Counted from the stretch's first letter, positions 19,677 to 29,420 are shown. The stretch is DNA of 64,000 nucleotides from Pseudochrobactrum kiredjianiae (GCF_030362795.1 NZ_JAUCBM010000004.1:248001-312000), one strand, 5' to 3'. A program made the numbers and translations. The notes: generated by a model not told the origin, from the letters alone.

Positions 19677-20962
19677 CAGGCGATCTTCGCCAAAGCCTGT
19701 TCAAGATCAGCGATAATATCGTCAGCATCTTCAATACCGATCGACAGACGCACCACTTCAGGCCCTGCACCGGCAGCAACTTTCTGCTCATCAGTCAACT
19801 GACGATGGGTTGTCGAAGCCGGATGGATAACCAGCGAGCGAGTATCGCCAATATTGGCCAGCAGCGAGAACAGTTCCAGCGAGTTAGCGAAAGTCTTACC
19901 GGCTTCATACCCACCCTTCAGACCGAAAGTGAAAACCGCGCCACCGCCCTTTGGCGAATATTTCTGCTGCAGAGTGTGATATTTGTCGGTTGGCAGACCG
20001 GCATAACGCACCCATGAAACTTTCTCGTGCTTTTCCAGCCACTGAGCTACTTTCAGTGCATTGTCGCAATGGCGCTGCATACGTAGTGGCAGAGTTTCAA
20101 TACCGGCCAGTATCTGGAACGAGTTGAACGGAGAAATCGCCGGACCAAAATCGCGCAAACCAAGTGTGCGTGCTGCAATGGCAAAAGCAATATTGCCGAA
20201 AGTTTTGTGCAGTTCCGCACCGGCATATTCAGGACGTGGCTCGCTCAGCATCGGGTAATTGCCGGATTTCGACCAGTCGAAAGTACCGCCATCAACCAGA
20301 ATACCGCCCATGGAATTGCCATGACCGCCAATAAATTTGGTCAGCGAGTGCACAACGATATCTGCACCATGTTCAATCGGGCGGATCAGATATGGCGATG
20401 CCATTGTATTATCAACGATCAGCGGCAGACCATGCTTATGTGCGATTTCTGCAATAGCAGCGATATCAACAACGATACCACCCGGATTAGCCAGACTTTC
20501 AATGAAAATCGCACGGGTCTTGTCGTCGATCTGTTTCTCAAAGCTGGAAACATCATCTACGTCACCCCAGCGCACTTCCCAGCCGAAAGACTTGAAGGCA
20601 TTTCCAAACTGATTAATCGAACCGCCATAAAGCTTGTTCGCAGCAACAAAGTTGTCACCGGTGCGCAGCAGATTATGGAAAACCAACAGCTGTGCAGCAT
20701 GGCCGGATGCGGTGGCAACCGCAGCTGTACCACCTTCAAGCGCTGCAACGCGTTCCTCGAGAACGGCTGTCGTCGGGTTGGTCAGACGGGTATAGATATT
20801 ACCGAATGCCTGCAGGCCGAACAGAGCGGCGGCATGGTCAACATCGTCAAAAACATAAGATGCTGTCTGATAAATCGGCGTGGTGCGGGCACCGGTTGTC
20901 GGATCCGGCTTTGCGCCTGCATGAATGGCAAGGGTATCAAAACCGGGGCTGCGCTTAGACAT
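19676..20962 (-). CDS. metY: O-acetylhomoserine sulfhydrylase/aminocarboxypropyltransferase
   Basis: PLP enzyme making homocysteine from O-acetylhomoserine and sulfide (or cysteine-related thiols). The 428 residues show the Cys/Met-metabolism PLP fold; the lysine that binds PLP is K209 in VHSLTKFIGGHGNSMGG. The C-terminal STTHRQLT and SIGIED stretches are typical. A GGGAG ribosome site lies before the ATG and may be partly hidden in a hairpin. The cupin gene is coupled downstream. Confidence 0.94.
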   Translation of the reverse strand: MSKRSPGFDTLAIHAGAKPDPTTGARTTPIYQTASYVFDDVDHAAALFGLQAFGNIYTRLTNPTTAVLEERVAALEGGTAAVATASGHAAQLLVFHNLLRTGDNFVAANKLYGGSINQFGNAFKSFGWEVRWGDVDDVSSFEKQIDDKTRAIFIESLANPGGIVVDIAAIAEIAHKHGLPLIVDNTMASPYLIRPIEHGADIVVHSLTKFIGGHGNSMGGILVDGGTFDWSKSGNYPMLSEPRPEYAGAELHKTFGNIAFAIAARTLGLRDFGPAISPFNSFQILAGIETLPLRMQRHCDNALKVAQWLEKHEKVSWVRYAGLPTDKYHTLQQKYSPKGGGAVFTFGLKGGYEAGKTFANSLELFSLLANIGDTRSLVIHPASTTHRQLTDEQKVAAGAGPEVVRLSIGIEDADDIIADLEQALAKIA

Positions 20963-20970
20963 TCTCTACT

Positions 20971-21020
20971 CCCAAGATAAAAAATTTGGGACAGGTTAGA
21001 ATTTTACTTTCCCACAAGCA
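20971..21020 (-). promoter_or_regulatory. metY: metY leader with alternative pairings around the ribosome site
   Basis: On the minus strand a CCCAA (just left of 20990) can pair with TTGGG, which overlaps the GGGAG ribosome site. The same CCC region, as TGTCCCA, can instead pair with an upstream TGTGGGA-like stretch (about 21012-21020). Two exclusive foldings around a ribosome site could regulate translation. It does not match the SAM-II riboswitch pattern I know. This is inference only. Confidence 0.3.
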
Positions 21021-21107
21021 AAGAAAAAGATTCCGCTTAACCCTATAATTCACGCAAACTATTATCTTTTTCCGTTTCACGCAGACACCGGTTACTCATA
21101 AATGTGT

Positions 21108-21524
21108 TTATGCTCCGATCAGGCGCTGATGCTGCTGTTTGGTGCACATATTGGTCACCACCTTTATTCCGGCAGCACGCGCTTTGGCTTCGGCCTCTTC
21201 ATGGCTAATTTCGAGCTGTAACCACAAAACATCCGGTTGTGTTTTCAGCGCCAGAACCTCATCAACAATGGCAGGCACTGCGTTAGAAGCGCGGAAAACA
21301 TCAACAATATCGATCTTCTCAGGTATATCTGCCAGTGAAGCATAAACTGTCTGGCCGAGTATTTGTTTCCCCGCCTGCCCCGGATTAACCGGAAAAACCT
21401 TGTAACCATGCTCCAGCAGATATTTCATCACGCCAAAGCTCGGGCGATCTTCATTCGGAGAAGCCCCGACCAGTGCAATCACATGCTTGGTTTGCAGGAT
21501 GGATTTCACTTGTTCATCATTCAT
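21108..21524 (-). CDS. CoA-binding domain protein (YccU-like)
   Basis: A 138-residue single Rossmann CoA-binding domain. Family stretches are HVIALVGASPNEDRPSFGVMKYL near the N-terminus, YKVFPVNPG, and the C-terminal GIKVVTNMCTK. Homologues are widespread but mostly uncharacterised. The ATG at 21524 has GGAGAG four bases upstream and was preferred over an ATG at 21542. It sits 145 bases upstream of metY on the same strand. Confidence 0.88.
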   Translation of the reverse strand: MNDEQVKSILQTKHVIALVGASPNEDRPSFGVMKYLLEHGYKVFPVNPGQAGKQILGQTVYASLADIPEKIDIVDVFRASNAVPAIVDEVLALKTQPDVLWLQLEISHEEAEAKARAAGIKVVTNMCTKQQHQRLIGA

Positions 21525-21714
21525 GACGCTCTCCGTTTTCATACTTGTTTATATAAATCCTAATCTAGGTTCATATCTGTGATAATTAAAGAGACACGCC
21601 CTGCGGCGCTCTATAAGTGTTAAAACCAGCGATAATTAATAGGGTAACATATTACCCCGCTTTCAAATCATTGATTTTGCTTAATAATTTCAAAAACACT
21701 CCAATTTACTACAC

Positions 21715-21743
21715 TTGACGGTCTATCATCTGCACTGTATTGG
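21715..21743 (+). promoter_or_regulatory. Possible promoter for rplM-rpsI
   Basis: TTGACG (21715-21720), a 17-base spacer, then TATTGG (21738-21743). The -35 box is good and the -10 box is poor. It lies about 150 bases before rplM in the gap between the divergent CoA-binding gene and rplM. Confidence 0.35.
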
Positions 21744-21889
21744 ACAGCCAGAAAGCATGCATCCTTCAAAGATGAGTGTTTTTTATTTGTTACGTGCGGA
21801 TTTCCGCCGGAACACAAGCAACAAAAAAAGCCTTGCACCCGTTTCTGGTCATCAGTCTCAGTCGCAAGGATTATTCAAGGATAACTTCA

Positions 21890-22354
21890 ATGGCAACTTT
21901 TTCTCAGAAGCCAGCAGAAGTGGTGAAGAAGTGGATCCTGATCGACGCTGAAGGCGTTGTTCTTGGTCGTCTCGCTTCTCAGGTCGCCAACATTCTGCGC
22001 GGTAAGAACAAACCAACTTTTACTCCACATGTTGACGACGGTGACAATGTCATCATCATCAATGCGGACAAAATTGTTCTGACCGGCAAAAAGTTTACCG
22101 ATAAGGTTTACTACTGGCACACTGGCCACCCAGGCGGTATTAAAGAACGTACAGCTCGTCAGATCCTCGAAGGCCGTTTCCCGGAACGCGTCGTTGAGAA
22201 GGCGATTGAACGTATGGTTCCGCGCGGTCCGCTCGGCCGTCGTCAGATGAAAAACCTGCGCGTTTATGCAGGCGCTGACCACCAGCACGAAGCACAGCAG
22301 CCAGAAGTCCTCGACATCGGCGCTTTGAACAGCAAAAATAAGAGGAACGCATAA
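21890..22354 (+). CDS. rplM: 50S ribosomal protein L13
   Basis: Large-subunit ribosomal protein of 154 residues. Typical stretches are [18 protein letters not shown] at the start, [16 protein letters not shown] in the middle, and [24 protein letters not shown] late. The ATG at 21890 follows AAGGATAACTTC; the longer open frame upstream does not resemble L13. Its stop shares one base with the rpsI start. Confidence 0.98.
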   Translation: MATFSQKPAEVVKKWILIDAEGVVLGRLASQVANILRGKNKPTFTPHVDDGDNVIIINADKIVLTGKKFTDKVYYWHTGHPGGIKERTARQILEGRFPERVVEKAIERMVPRGPLGRRQMKNLRVYAGADHQHEAQQPEVLDIGALNSKNKRNA

Positions 22355-22833
22355 TGGCTGAGCAGCTCAACTCGCTCGAAGAACTTGGCACAGTTGCAGC
22401 AGCTGCTGCGCCTGAAGCTCCGGTTCACGTTAAAAAAGTCGACGCTCTCGGACGTTCTTATGCGACCGGCAAGCGTAAAGATGCGATTGCACGCGTTTGG
22501 GTAAAGCCAGGCACAGGCAAAATCGTCGTCAACGGCAAAGAGTTCAATGCATATTTTGCTCGTCCGGTTCTGCAGATGGTTCTGCAGCAGCCAATCGTTG
22601 CAGCAAACCGCGCGGGTCAGTTTGACATCGTTGCGACTGTTGCTGGCGGTGGTCTATCCGGTCAGGCCGGTGCAGTTCGTCACGGCATATCAAAAGCCCT
22701 GACCTACTACGAACCAGCTCTGCGCGCAGTCCTCAAGAAGGGCGGCTTCCTGACACGCGATAGCCGTGTTGTAGAACGTAAGAAATACGGTAAGGCGAAA
22801 GCCCGTCGTTCTTTCCAGTTCTCCAAGCGCTAA
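22354..22833 (+). CDS. rpsI: 30S ribosomal protein S9
   Basis: Small-subunit ribosomal protein whose C-terminal arm reaches the P site. After an N-terminal extension of about 35 residues rich in Glu and Ala (common in alphaproteobacteria) comes [18 protein letters not shown]. The end is the usual [17 protein letters not shown]. The start overlaps the rplM stop as TAATG, so the pair is coupled. Confidence 0.98.
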   Translation: MAEQLNSLEELGTVAAAAAPEAPVHVKKVDALGRSYATGKRKDAIARVWVKPGTGKIVVNGKEFNAYFARPVLQMVLQQPIVAANRAGQFDIVATVAGGGLSGQAGAVRHGISKALTYYEPALRAVLKKGGFLTRDSRVVERKKYGKAKARRSFQFSKR

Positions 22834-22858
22834 TATCTTTAGCACTTCCGATATTAAG

Positions 22859-22882
22859 AAAGCGGGTCTTCGGATCCGCTTT
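22859..22882 (+). terminator. Terminator after rpsI
   Basis: AAAGCGGGTC (22859-22868), a TTCG tetraloop, and GATCCGCTTT (22873-22882), running into eight or more T residues. Standard rho-independent terminator. Confidence 0.93.
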
Positions 22883-22970
22883 TTTTTATTTCATGCGACA
22901 GAGTAGCGGCTGTCACCTGCAACGCTTGGTCTTTATGCTTTCACATCACCAAGCCTCAGGATTCTGTCTC

Positions 22971-23330
22971 ATGCACAATCGCTCTCCGTTCGCCAATCTT
23001 CCCGATGCCCCTTATTATGTTGTCGCCTTTTCATCCCAGCGCACTGCGAATGATGATGCAGGCTATGGTGAGATGGCCGATCAAATGGTTGAACTAGCTG
23101 AAAAACAGGACGGTTTTCTTGGCGTCGAAAGCGTGCGCGATAGCAGCGGCTTCGGCATTACCAATTCTTACTGGCGCGATGAAGAAAGCATTCGTAACTG
23201 GAAGCGCAATGTCGATCATCTTGCCGCGCAGAAGCAAGGCCGTGCGATGTGGTATGAAACCTACGCTTTAAGGATTGCCCGTGTTGAACGCGCCTATGGT
23301 TTTCATACTGAAAGCCATAAAAGCAAATGA
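22971..23330 (+). CDS. ABM-domain protein (antibiotic biosynthesis monooxygenase-like)
   Basis: A 119-residue dimeric alpha-beta barrel-type protein. The stretch KQDGFLGVESVRDSSGFGITNSYWRDEESIRNWKRNVDH is typical of the family, including the aromatic W-x-D-E-E-S segment; the substrate is unknown. The start taken is ATG 22971 (MHNRSPFANL). The frame is open to 22893 but the extra residues are unlike the family. The stop overlaps the next gene by four bases (ATGA). Confidence 0.82.
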   Translation: MHNRSPFANLPDAPYYVVAFSSQRTANDDAGYGEMADQMVELAEKQDGFLGVESVRDSSGFGITNSYWRDEESIRNWKRNVDHLAAQKQGRAMWYETYALRIARVERAYGFHTESHKSK

Positions 23331-23785
23331 CAATCAACAACCACGCATTACGGCGCCTAGACTTGCAAGATATGGAACTCGCCTCCCGTATTCATAGAGC
23401 GTCCTTCAATGAACGCCTGCCATGGCTTAAAGGACTGCACACACCGCAAGAAGATCATTGGTTCTATGAAAACTGCATCTTTCCGCAATGTGAGGTCTGG
23501 GCAGTCTGCGCGCCTGAAATGGCTGGCATTATCGCCTTTAAGGCAGATTGGGTCGAACAGCTTTATATTCTGCCGGAGTTTCAAGGATATGGCATAGGCA
23601 GCGCCCTGCTCAAACAAGCACAGCAAACATTCCCGCATCTGCAATTATGGACATTCCAGCGCAATATTCAGGCGCAGAAATTCTACGAAAATCACGGCTT
23701 CATCGCAATCCGCGAGACTGATGGTCGTGACAATGAAGAAAAGGAACCGGATATTCTTTTTGAATGGCGAAAATCCGGCTTCTGA
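23327..23785 (+). CDS. GNAT family N-acetyltransferase
   Basis: A 152-residue acetyltransferase. The acetyl-CoA site is EQLYILPEFQGYGIGSALLKQA (motif A, Q/R-x-x-G-x-G/A), followed by the FYENHGFIAIRET beta-strand region. The acceptor is unknown. The ATG overlaps the ABM gene stop, so the two form a small operon. Confidence 0.9.
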   Translation: MTINNHALRRLDLQDMELASRIHRASFNERLPWLKGLHTPQEDHWFYENCIFPQCEVWAVCAPEMAGIIAFKADWVEQLYILPEFQGYGIGSALLKQAQQTFPHLQLWTFQRNIQAQKFYENHGFIAIRETDGRDNEEKEPDILFEWRKSGF

Positions 23786-23798
23786 AAGTTGTTATCTC

Positions 23799-24605
23799 TC
23801 AGTCTTTCCAGACCCGCAAATTCTCACGGTTGATTTCCAGCTGCCTTGCCGGAGTTTGCTTGTAATAATCAACAGCCATACCGCTGATCCAGTCGCCGTA
23901 AGCGGGATTGGGCAGCATTATGAATTTCGAACCGAATTGCTTCTGCTGCGCTGCAACCTGCAAACGGCGCTCACGATTATTCTTGCCATAATATTCAGTG
24001 CCAAAATCATTGAGATTGTCGCCGATATAAACCACCACATCATAGCCCTTTGATTTAACCAGATCAAAGCGCGCCTGCTTGTTGGACTGTGTTGTGCGCA
24101 GAAGAACCGTTTCGCGCGACACACCGGGAAAGCCAAGCTTTTGCAGGTTTTCAACTGTAGCCACGTAAGATGTGTCGTCGCGATTGGAGACATAAAACAT
24201 CCGTCCGCCGTGTGAATTGACATAACGGGCGAAAGAGACTGCGCCGTCAATCGCAACTGCTTGCTTCGCCTCCATCCAACGCGCCCATGTCGGCTTGGTA
24301 TAAGGCACGCCGTGCTCTATCCGCCAAGCGGCATAGGCAGAATTGTCGATCATTGTTTCGTCCAGATCAACGATAACTGCTTTCTTACGACCAGCTTGCG
24401 CCTTTGCCGTATCAAATGCACGGCGCGCTGTATTAAAAGCCTGATAGGCCAGCGCCTGATATTCACCGGATTGCTGCACCCAGTTTACTGCGAGAACCGC
24501 TTGCTGTTCCAGCTTCACTTGTGCTGCGTTCTGATCGGTTACGCACCCGGCTACAACGGTGGCCATTCCTGATAATACGACAACTCGCAATGCAGTGCTT
24601 TTCAT
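23799..24605 (-). CDS. 5'-nucleotidase, lipoprotein e(P4) family (HAD acid phosphatase)
   Basis: Outer-membrane-type lipoprotein phosphatase of 268 residues. The signal peptide ends in VVAGC with the lipidated cysteine at 21. HAD motif 1 is VDLDET (nucleophile D80, acid/base D82), motif 2 is YVSNRDD, and motif 4 is GDNLNDF. In Haemophilus the relative releases nucleosides from NMN or nucleotides; the same role here is inferred. It stands alone and converges with the GNAT gene. Confidence 0.92.
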   Translation of the reverse strand: MKSTALRVVVLSGMATVVAGCVTDQNAAQVKLEQQAVLAVNWVQQSGEYQALAYQAFNTARRAFDTAKAQAGRKKAVIVDLDETMIDNSAYAAWRIEHGVPYTKPTWARWMEAKQAVAIDGAVSFARYVNSHGGRMFYVSNRDDTSYVATVENLQKLGFPGVSRETVLLRTTQSNKQARFDLVKSKGYDVVVYIGDNLNDFGTEYYGKNNRERRLQVAAQQKQFGSKFIMLPNPAYGDWISGMAVDYYKQTPARQLEINRENLRVWKD

Positions 24606-24816
24606 GTCATCCCCTCAGACAAATCCAAAAAGCACTATCTGCGAGCAAAGCAACACGTTGCACAATCACAACTCTGCGCCCGATAATATGCAGAACTTAT
24701 AAAGCAATCGGCTTGTTATTATGCCGATATAACAAGCATTGCGGAGACAGCAGTTGCCATGCATTATCCTATATATCCGGCAGGATGTCTGGCTGGAAAA
24801 GATAGTACCTGACAGA

Positions 24817-24846
24817 ATGAATCAACTGCTTTACAGGTTGATTCAT
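24817..24846 (+). other. Stem-loop in the argC leader
   Basis: ATGAATCAAC (24817-24826) pairs perfectly with GTTGATTCAT (24837-24846) around a ten-base loop, about 50 bases before argC. It is also a DNA palindrome and could be an operator. No regulator is known to me for it. Confidence 0.4.
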
Positions 24847-24894
24847 CAAAAATCTCTAACCGCATGAATTCTCTACCTATAAGGCAAAATTCAA

Positions 24895-25827
24895 ATGAAA
24901 CCGAAAATCTTTATTGACGGCGAACATGGCACAACGGGTCTACAGATCCGCACACGTCTTGCCGGTCGCACTGATCTGGAAATCCTGTCTATTCCGGAAG
25001 AAGAGCGACGTAATAAAGACCTGCGCGCTGATCTGCTGCGCTCGGCTGACATTGCAATTCTCTGCCTGCCTGATGATGCTTCGCGTGAGGCCGTTATTCT
25101 GCTTGAAGGTCATGCCACCCGGATTATCGACACGTCCACTGCACACCGCACCCACTCCAACTGGGTCTATGGTTTTGCAGAGCTGGAAGCTTTGCAGGCA
25201 CAGCGCATCCGTGAAGCACGTCTGGTGGCCAATCCTGGTTGCTATCCGACGGGCGCAATTTCTCTCATCCGCCCTTTGCGTGATGCAGGGCTGATGGGCG
25301 GTGATTATCCGGTAACTGTTAATGCAGTGTCCGGTTATACCGGCGGCGGCAAGCAAATGATTGCCCAGATGGAAGAGGTGAACCATCCGGAACATATGAA
25401 GGAAAACAACTTCCTCTATGGCCTGACACTCAAGCACAAGCATCAGCCGGAAATGCAGGTATATGGCAAGCTGGATCAGGCACCGATTTTTGCACCAAGC
25501 GTCGGCCGTTTCCCGCAGGGCATGATTGTGCAGGTTCCGGTCTACCTCGACCTGCTCAAAGGCAAGCCGACACTGGCAGATGTACATAAAGAGCTCACCG
25601 CTCATTATTCCGGCCAGAAGATTGTGCGTGTTGTGCCTCTGGAGGAAAGCGCTGCATTGGCGCGTGTAGATGCGGAAATGCTGGCTGATACTGACGGCAT
25701 GAACCTCTATGTCTTCGGCACTGAAGGCGGCAAGCAGGTCAATCTGGTGGCTGTGCTGGATAATCTCGGCAAGGGTGCATCGGGTGCAGCCGTGCAGAAT
25801 ATGAACCTGATGCTGGGTCTGAGCTAA
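24895..25827 (+). CDS. argC: N-acetyl-gamma-glutamyl-phosphate reductase (type 2)
   Basis: NADPH-dependent enzyme of arginine synthesis reducing N-acetylglutamyl phosphate to the semialdehyde. The N-terminal [14 protein letters not shown] is the type 2 form of the nucleotide-binding loop. The active-site cysteine is C116 in [11 protein letters not shown]. At 310 residues it fits the shorter type 2 class. It follows rplM-rpsI as in many alphaproteobacteria. An APH-like gene starts six bases later. Confidence 0.96.
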   Translation: MKPKIFIDGEHGTTGLQIRTRLAGRTDLEILSIPEEERRNKDLRADLLRSADIAILCLPDDASREAVILLEGHATRIIDTSTAHRTHSNWVYGFAELEALQAQRIREARLVANPGCYPTGAISLIRPLRDAGLMGGDYPVTVNAVSGYTGGGKQMIAQMEEVNHPEHMKENNFLYGLTLKHKHQPEMQVYGKLDQAPIFAPSVGRFPQGMIVQVPVYLDLLKGKPTLADVHKELTAHYSGQKIVRVVPLEESAALARVDAEMLADTDGMNLYVFGTEGGKQVNLVAVLDNLGKGASGAAVQNMNLMLGLS

Positions 25828-25833
25828 GCCATT

Positions 25834-26682
25834 ATGAAGCAACGGCATGTGATGCGACCGGATTTTCCGGCACAATGGCAGATTACCTCTGCAACACTGC
25901 TGGCTGACACCAATTCCAGTCATATCTGGAAAGCAATCGCCGGAGAGGAGAACTCTCCGGTGATTGTAAAAATACTGAAACCCGCTGGTCATGAAGAGCT
26001 ACGGGGCGCTTATTATATGCGTGAGCGCGATGGTCACGGTTCTATCCGGCTTCTCGATCTCCAGCTTGATCCAACCATGATGCTGCTCGAATATGCTGGC
26101 GACTATGATCTTAAAGCGCATCTGGATGCCGGACATGATGCGGAAACAATCCGCATCGCTGCGGATTTGATCCGCGCTTTGCACAGTCCTTCCGGTCAGG
26201 CTCTGCCGAATGAATTGCAGCCTCTGCGCAAGCATTTCAAAAGCCTGTTTGATCTGGCCGGGACCGCACAGGATATTTATGCCGATGCCGCAAAATTAGC
26301 GTTGCATTTGCTCGATCAGCCGCATGAGATTATCGCCCTTCATGGTGACCTGCATCATGAGAATATTATTCAGAGTTCGCGTGGCTGGCTGGCCATTGAT
26401 CCGCACGGGTTGTGCGGTGATGCAGCTTTTGACTGCGCCAATCTTTTTTACAACCCGCTTGGCCGTGATGATCTTTGCCTTGATGAGCATAGAGCTTTGA
26501 CTATGGCTGAGACTTTTTCAGAGGTTATTGGCAAGCCTGCCTCGTATATTCTCGACTATGCCTTTTGCTATGGTTGCCTCTCGGCTGCATGGCACCGCGA
26601 GGACGGCAATGATGCGGACGAAGCGCGGGAGCTGAAAATAGCATTTGCATTGCGCAAACTACGCATTGAAACTTACCCATAA
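25834..26682 (+). CDS. APH(6)/streptomycin phosphotransferase-family kinase
   Basis: A 282-residue small-molecule kinase. Candidate ATP lysine K46 lies in SPVIVKILKP, the catalytic loop is ALHGDLHHENII (D172), and the metal-binding aspartate is D189 in WLAIDPHGLCGD. The pattern fits the aminoglycoside/hydroxyurea APH(6) family. Chromosomal members need not confer resistance. It sits six bases after argC and probably shares its mRNA. Confidence 0.86.
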   Translation: MKQRHVMRPDFPAQWQITSATLLADTNSSHIWKAIAGEENSPVIVKILKPAGHEELRGAYYMRERDGHGSIRLLDLQLDPTMMLLEYAGDYDLKAHLDAGHDAETIRIAADLIRALHSPSGQALPNELQPLRKHFKSLFDLAGTAQDIYADAAKLALHLLDQPHEIIALHGDLHHENIIQSSRGWLAIDPHGLCGDAAFDCANLFYNPLGRDDLCLDEHRALTMAETFSEVIGKPASYILDYAFCYGCLSAAWHREDGNDADEARELKIAFALRKLRIETYP

Positions 26683-26684
26683 AA

Positions 26685-26709
26685 AAAAGCCCGCATCTTG
26701 CGGGCTTTT
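26685..26709. terminator. Bidirectional terminator between APH-like gene and ctaA
   Basis: AAAAGCCCGCA (26685-26695) pairs with TGCGGGCTTTT (26699-26709) around TCT. It begins three bases after the stop of the rightward gene and lies at the end of the leftward ctaA. Confidence 0.93.
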
Positions 26710-26712
26710 GTT

Positions 26713-27798
26713 TTAGGTATGACGCACGGCATAGGCGCCTTTACAGGCGCGCCAATGCGCAACTGCAAAGCTCAGCACCACCAGCGCAAAGCCTTGATGC
26801 GCCAGCCCCCACTCAATCGGCACCATGGTCAGCAAGGCGATAATGCCGATCGCTGCTTGCATCAAAATCAGACCAAGCAGCAGTAAAGAACGTCGTGCAT
26901 GCGTTGTGCCTGCGGCATGGCGGTGGGTCTGCACAACATGCAACACTGTCAGCACCAGCACCGTATAGGCGAACATGCGGTGAATGAACTGTACAGTCTT
27001 CGGGTTCTCAAACAGGTTGCGCCAATAAGGCTGGTTGGTAAACAGATCAGACGGGATAATCGCACCATCCATCAGCGGCCATGTATTATAGGTCAGGCCG
27101 GCATGAAGTCCCGCAACCAGACCGCCGAGATAAATCTGCACTAAAACCGCGAAAACCAGCCATCCGGCAAAGCGTTGCACATTTTTCTGCGCTGGTTTTT
27201 CCGTATATTCAGCCAGCCCCCGCGCCACATAAAACACTGCAACAATGATGATACAGGCCATTGTGAGATGCACAGCCAGCCGATATTGGCTCACAGATGT
27301 CAGCACGCTCAGACCCGATGCCACCATCCACCAGCCGATTGCGCCCTGCAAACCGCCAAGTGCCAGAATGCCGAGCATCCGCGCTTTCAGACCATCCTGC
27401 AAACGACCTGTCACCCAGAAGAAAATCAGCGGAATTGCCACCAGAAAGCCAACAAAACGCGCCAGCATACGATGCGCCCATTCCCACCAGAAAATGAACT
27501 GGAACTCTTCCAGCGCCATACCTTTATTGATCTGCTGATATTGCGGGATCTGACGGTATTTATCGAATTCTTCAAGCCACTCCGCATGATTAAGCGGCGG
27601 AATAACACCGTGGATCGGCTTCCATTCCGTAATCGACAAGCCGGAACCGGTCATACGCGTTGCGCCGCCCACCATAACAATGGCAATCAGCACCACAAAC
27701 ACCGCATAGAGCCACCACCGCACCAGTTTACGGTTTTTATCGTGGTTGGCACTAACCGGCTGTTGTTTTGCCGGTAATGCGGCATAATCTGTAATCAT
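26713..27798 (-). CDS. ctaA: Heme A synthase (CtaA/COX15)
   Basis: Membrane enzyme oxidising heme O to heme A for cytochrome aa3 oxidases. About eight transmembrane segments are visible, with conserved stretches [41 protein letters not shown] and QFIHRMFAY that carry the heme-ligand histidines. The ATG at 27798 ([10 protein letters not shown]), preceded by GGAG, gives 361 residues; an upstream start at 27843 is open but atypical. Confidence 0.95.
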   Translation of the reverse strand: MITDYAALPAKQQPVSANHDKNRKLVRWWLYAVFVVLIAIVMVGGATRMTGSGLSITEWKPIHGVIPPLNHAEWLEEFDKYRQIPQYQQINKGMALEEFQFIFWWEWAHRMLARFVGFLVAIPLIFFWVTGRLQDGLKARMLGILALGGLQGAIGWWMVASGLSVLTSVSQYRLAVHLTMACIIIVAVFYVARGLAEYTEKPAQKNVQRFAGWLVFAVLVQIYLGGLVAGLHAGLTYNTWPLMDGAIIPSDLFTNQPYWRNLFENPKTVQFIHRMFAYTVLVLTVLHVVQTHRHAAGTTHARRSLLLLGLILMQAAIGIIALLTMVPIEWGLAHQGFALVVLSFAVAHWRACKGAYAVRHT

Positions 27799-27998
27799 CA
27801 ATTCTGCTCCGCCTGAATTCCGCCCCGCATTTACATGCCGCATACACCCAGTGAATACAAGACAACAGCACGCGACACGCAGACGCTGTTTTTATTTACC
27901 ACGTCAATTTACGGTGACCTGCCGGTTATCAACAATGGATTAAAACATTTCAGATTTAAATCTGTCTGGTGTATGAGAGAACAGACGGAGTGAGAAAT

Positions 27999-28211
27999 AT
28001 GCCTGTACGCCTGAAAAAACTAATCGGAACTTTTCTGCTTGTTGTGCTGATTGCAGTTTATGCACTGCTGGCAACCATTATTGCGGTTGCACATCTTGGC
28101 CAATCGTCCGTCTGGGTGCAGCTTGCCTATTTCTTCTTCACTGGCTTTCTTTGGATTCTGCCTGCGATGTATCTGCTATGGTGGATGGTTCAGCCACCCA
28201 AAACTCGCTAA
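27999..28211 (+). CDS. DUF2842 small membrane protein
   Basis: A 70-residue protein with two predicted membrane helices and the alphaproteobacterial DUF2842 pattern (MPVRLKKLIGTFLLVVL and the end WWMVQPPK). GGAG lies about ten bases before the ATG at 27999. The frame extends to a GTG at 27969 without family-like residues. Divergent from ctaA and four bases from the next gene. Function unknown; a tie to heme or oxidase assembly is only suggested by position. Confidence 0.82.
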   Translation: MPVRLKKLIGTFLLVVLIAVYALLATIIAVAHLGQSSVWVQLAYFFFTGFLWILPAMYLLWWMVQPPKTR

Positions 28212-28214
28212 ACC

Positions 28215-29357
28215 ATGTTTCAAACGGTCTGCTTCACCAATATTGCTGATGCTTTGCCGCTCTGGAACAGCAATGATGCGACTGTGCATGGCATTGCTCA
28301 ATCAGCACTCTGGACAAAGCTCTGGCAACAACACGTCAATTCTGACTGTTTAGTGCTGACTCTGTATATTGATGACAACCCTGCTCTGCTGCTGCCGCTT
28401 GAGGTCATTAAGCAGAAACAACAGGTCATTGCACGCTTTGCCGGTGGCTCTCATGCCAATTGTAATTTTCCGGTGCTGTTTCCGGCTCTTGCAAACAAGA
28501 TCGCCCCCGAGCATATCACCGCGCTGATTGCCTGCCTTAAAGAGGCTCGGCCTGATATCGTCCTGCTCTCACTGACACGTCAGATGGAAAACTGGCTGGG
28601 TTTCAGCAATCCGTTGCTGAGCCTGCGCCACCAGCTTAATCCGAATCCCGCATTAACCGCATCTCTGCCGGATAATTTCGATAGCGTACTTGAGCGCAGC
28701 AATGCATCGCGCAAACGCAAAAAACATCGCCAACATAGCCGTCGTTATGATGAAACAGGTGCATGGCGCATATATACAGCCGATACGCCAGAGGAAAACA
28801 TAGCCGCTTACGATGCTTTTTTCACCATGAAAAGCCAGCGCTTTGCCAATCAGGGTATTGCCAATAGTTTTGCCGGTGATGCTCTGACAGGCTTCTTCCG
28901 CAATCTTTTCGCAGCCGCTGAAAATGACGGAGCAAGACAATATCGTCTGCATGTACTGGAAGTGGCAGACAAACCGCGCGCGGTGATCGGCTGTTCTTAC
29001 TGGCAAAGTCCTGAAACCACGTCAGTACCGGTAAAACGTGGACTGACTGTTGAGTTTGGCGCTTTTGCTGATGATGAACTGGTAACAGCCAGTCCCGGTG
29101 ATTTCCTGTTCTACGAAGCCATTCTTACGGCTATCAATGAAGGGCTGGATTATTTCAGCTTTGGCATTGGCGAGGAAAAATACAAGCGCGACTGGTGTGA
29201 CATTGAGCAAGCACTTTATGACAGCCATATTGCGCTGACATTTGGCGGGCGCTTGAGCGCAACTGCCAATCAACTGCGCTCCGGTCTTGTCTATCGTATT
29301 AAAACCAATCGCCATCTCTGGCCACTGGTTAAAAAACTACGGCAGAAGCTTCGCTAA
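28215..29357 (+). CDS. CelD/BcsL-family GNAT acetyltransferase
   Basis: A 380-residue protein of the large GNAT type (Acetyltransf_6) named after CelD of cellulose clusters. The second half shows the acyltransferase pattern: KSQRFANQGIANSF, then HVLEVADKPRAVIGCSYW, and a late YFSFGIGEEKYKRDWCD. No signal peptide. Such proteins are thought to modify polysaccharides or lipids; the actual acceptor is unknown. The exopolysaccharide genes begin next door on the other strand. Confidence 0.82.
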   Translation: MFQTVCFTNIADALPLWNSNDATVHGIAQSALWTKLWQQHVNSDCLVLTLYIDDNPALLLPLEVIKQKQQVIARFAGGSHANCNFPVLFPALANKIAPEHITALIACLKEARPDIVLLSLTRQMENWLGFSNPLLSLRHQLNPNPALTASLPDNFDSVLERSNASRKRKKHRQHSRRYDETGAWRIYTADTPEENIAAYDAFFTMKSQRFANQGIANSFAGDALTGFFRNLFAAAENDGARQYRLHVLEVADKPRAVIGCSYWQSPETTSVPVKRGLTVEFGAFADDELVTASPGDFLFYEAILTAINEGLDYFSFGIGEEKYKRDWCDIEQALYDSHIALTFGGRLSATANQLRSGLVYRIKTNRHLWPLVKKLRQKLR

Positions 29358-29363
29358 ACGCTT

Positions 29364-29407
29364 TACAGCGGCTCCAGTTAAGACTGAATCGTTGGAACCG
29401 CTGTAAC
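29364..29407. other. Stem-loop between the CelD-like and GumC-like genes
   Basis: TTACAGCGG (29364-29372) pairs with CCGCTGTAA (29399-29407), extended by further partial pairing inside. It lies right after the rightward stop and before a family A repeat tail, at a convergent junction, so it may act as a terminator despite lacking a clean T-run. Confidence 0.45.
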
Positions 29408-29420
29408 TGTTTGTTTTTAC

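Noticed and set aside
20963-21060. SAM-II riboswitch upstream of metY
   Set aside because: The conserved pseudoknot sequence pattern is absent; only a simpler alternative pairing is seen.
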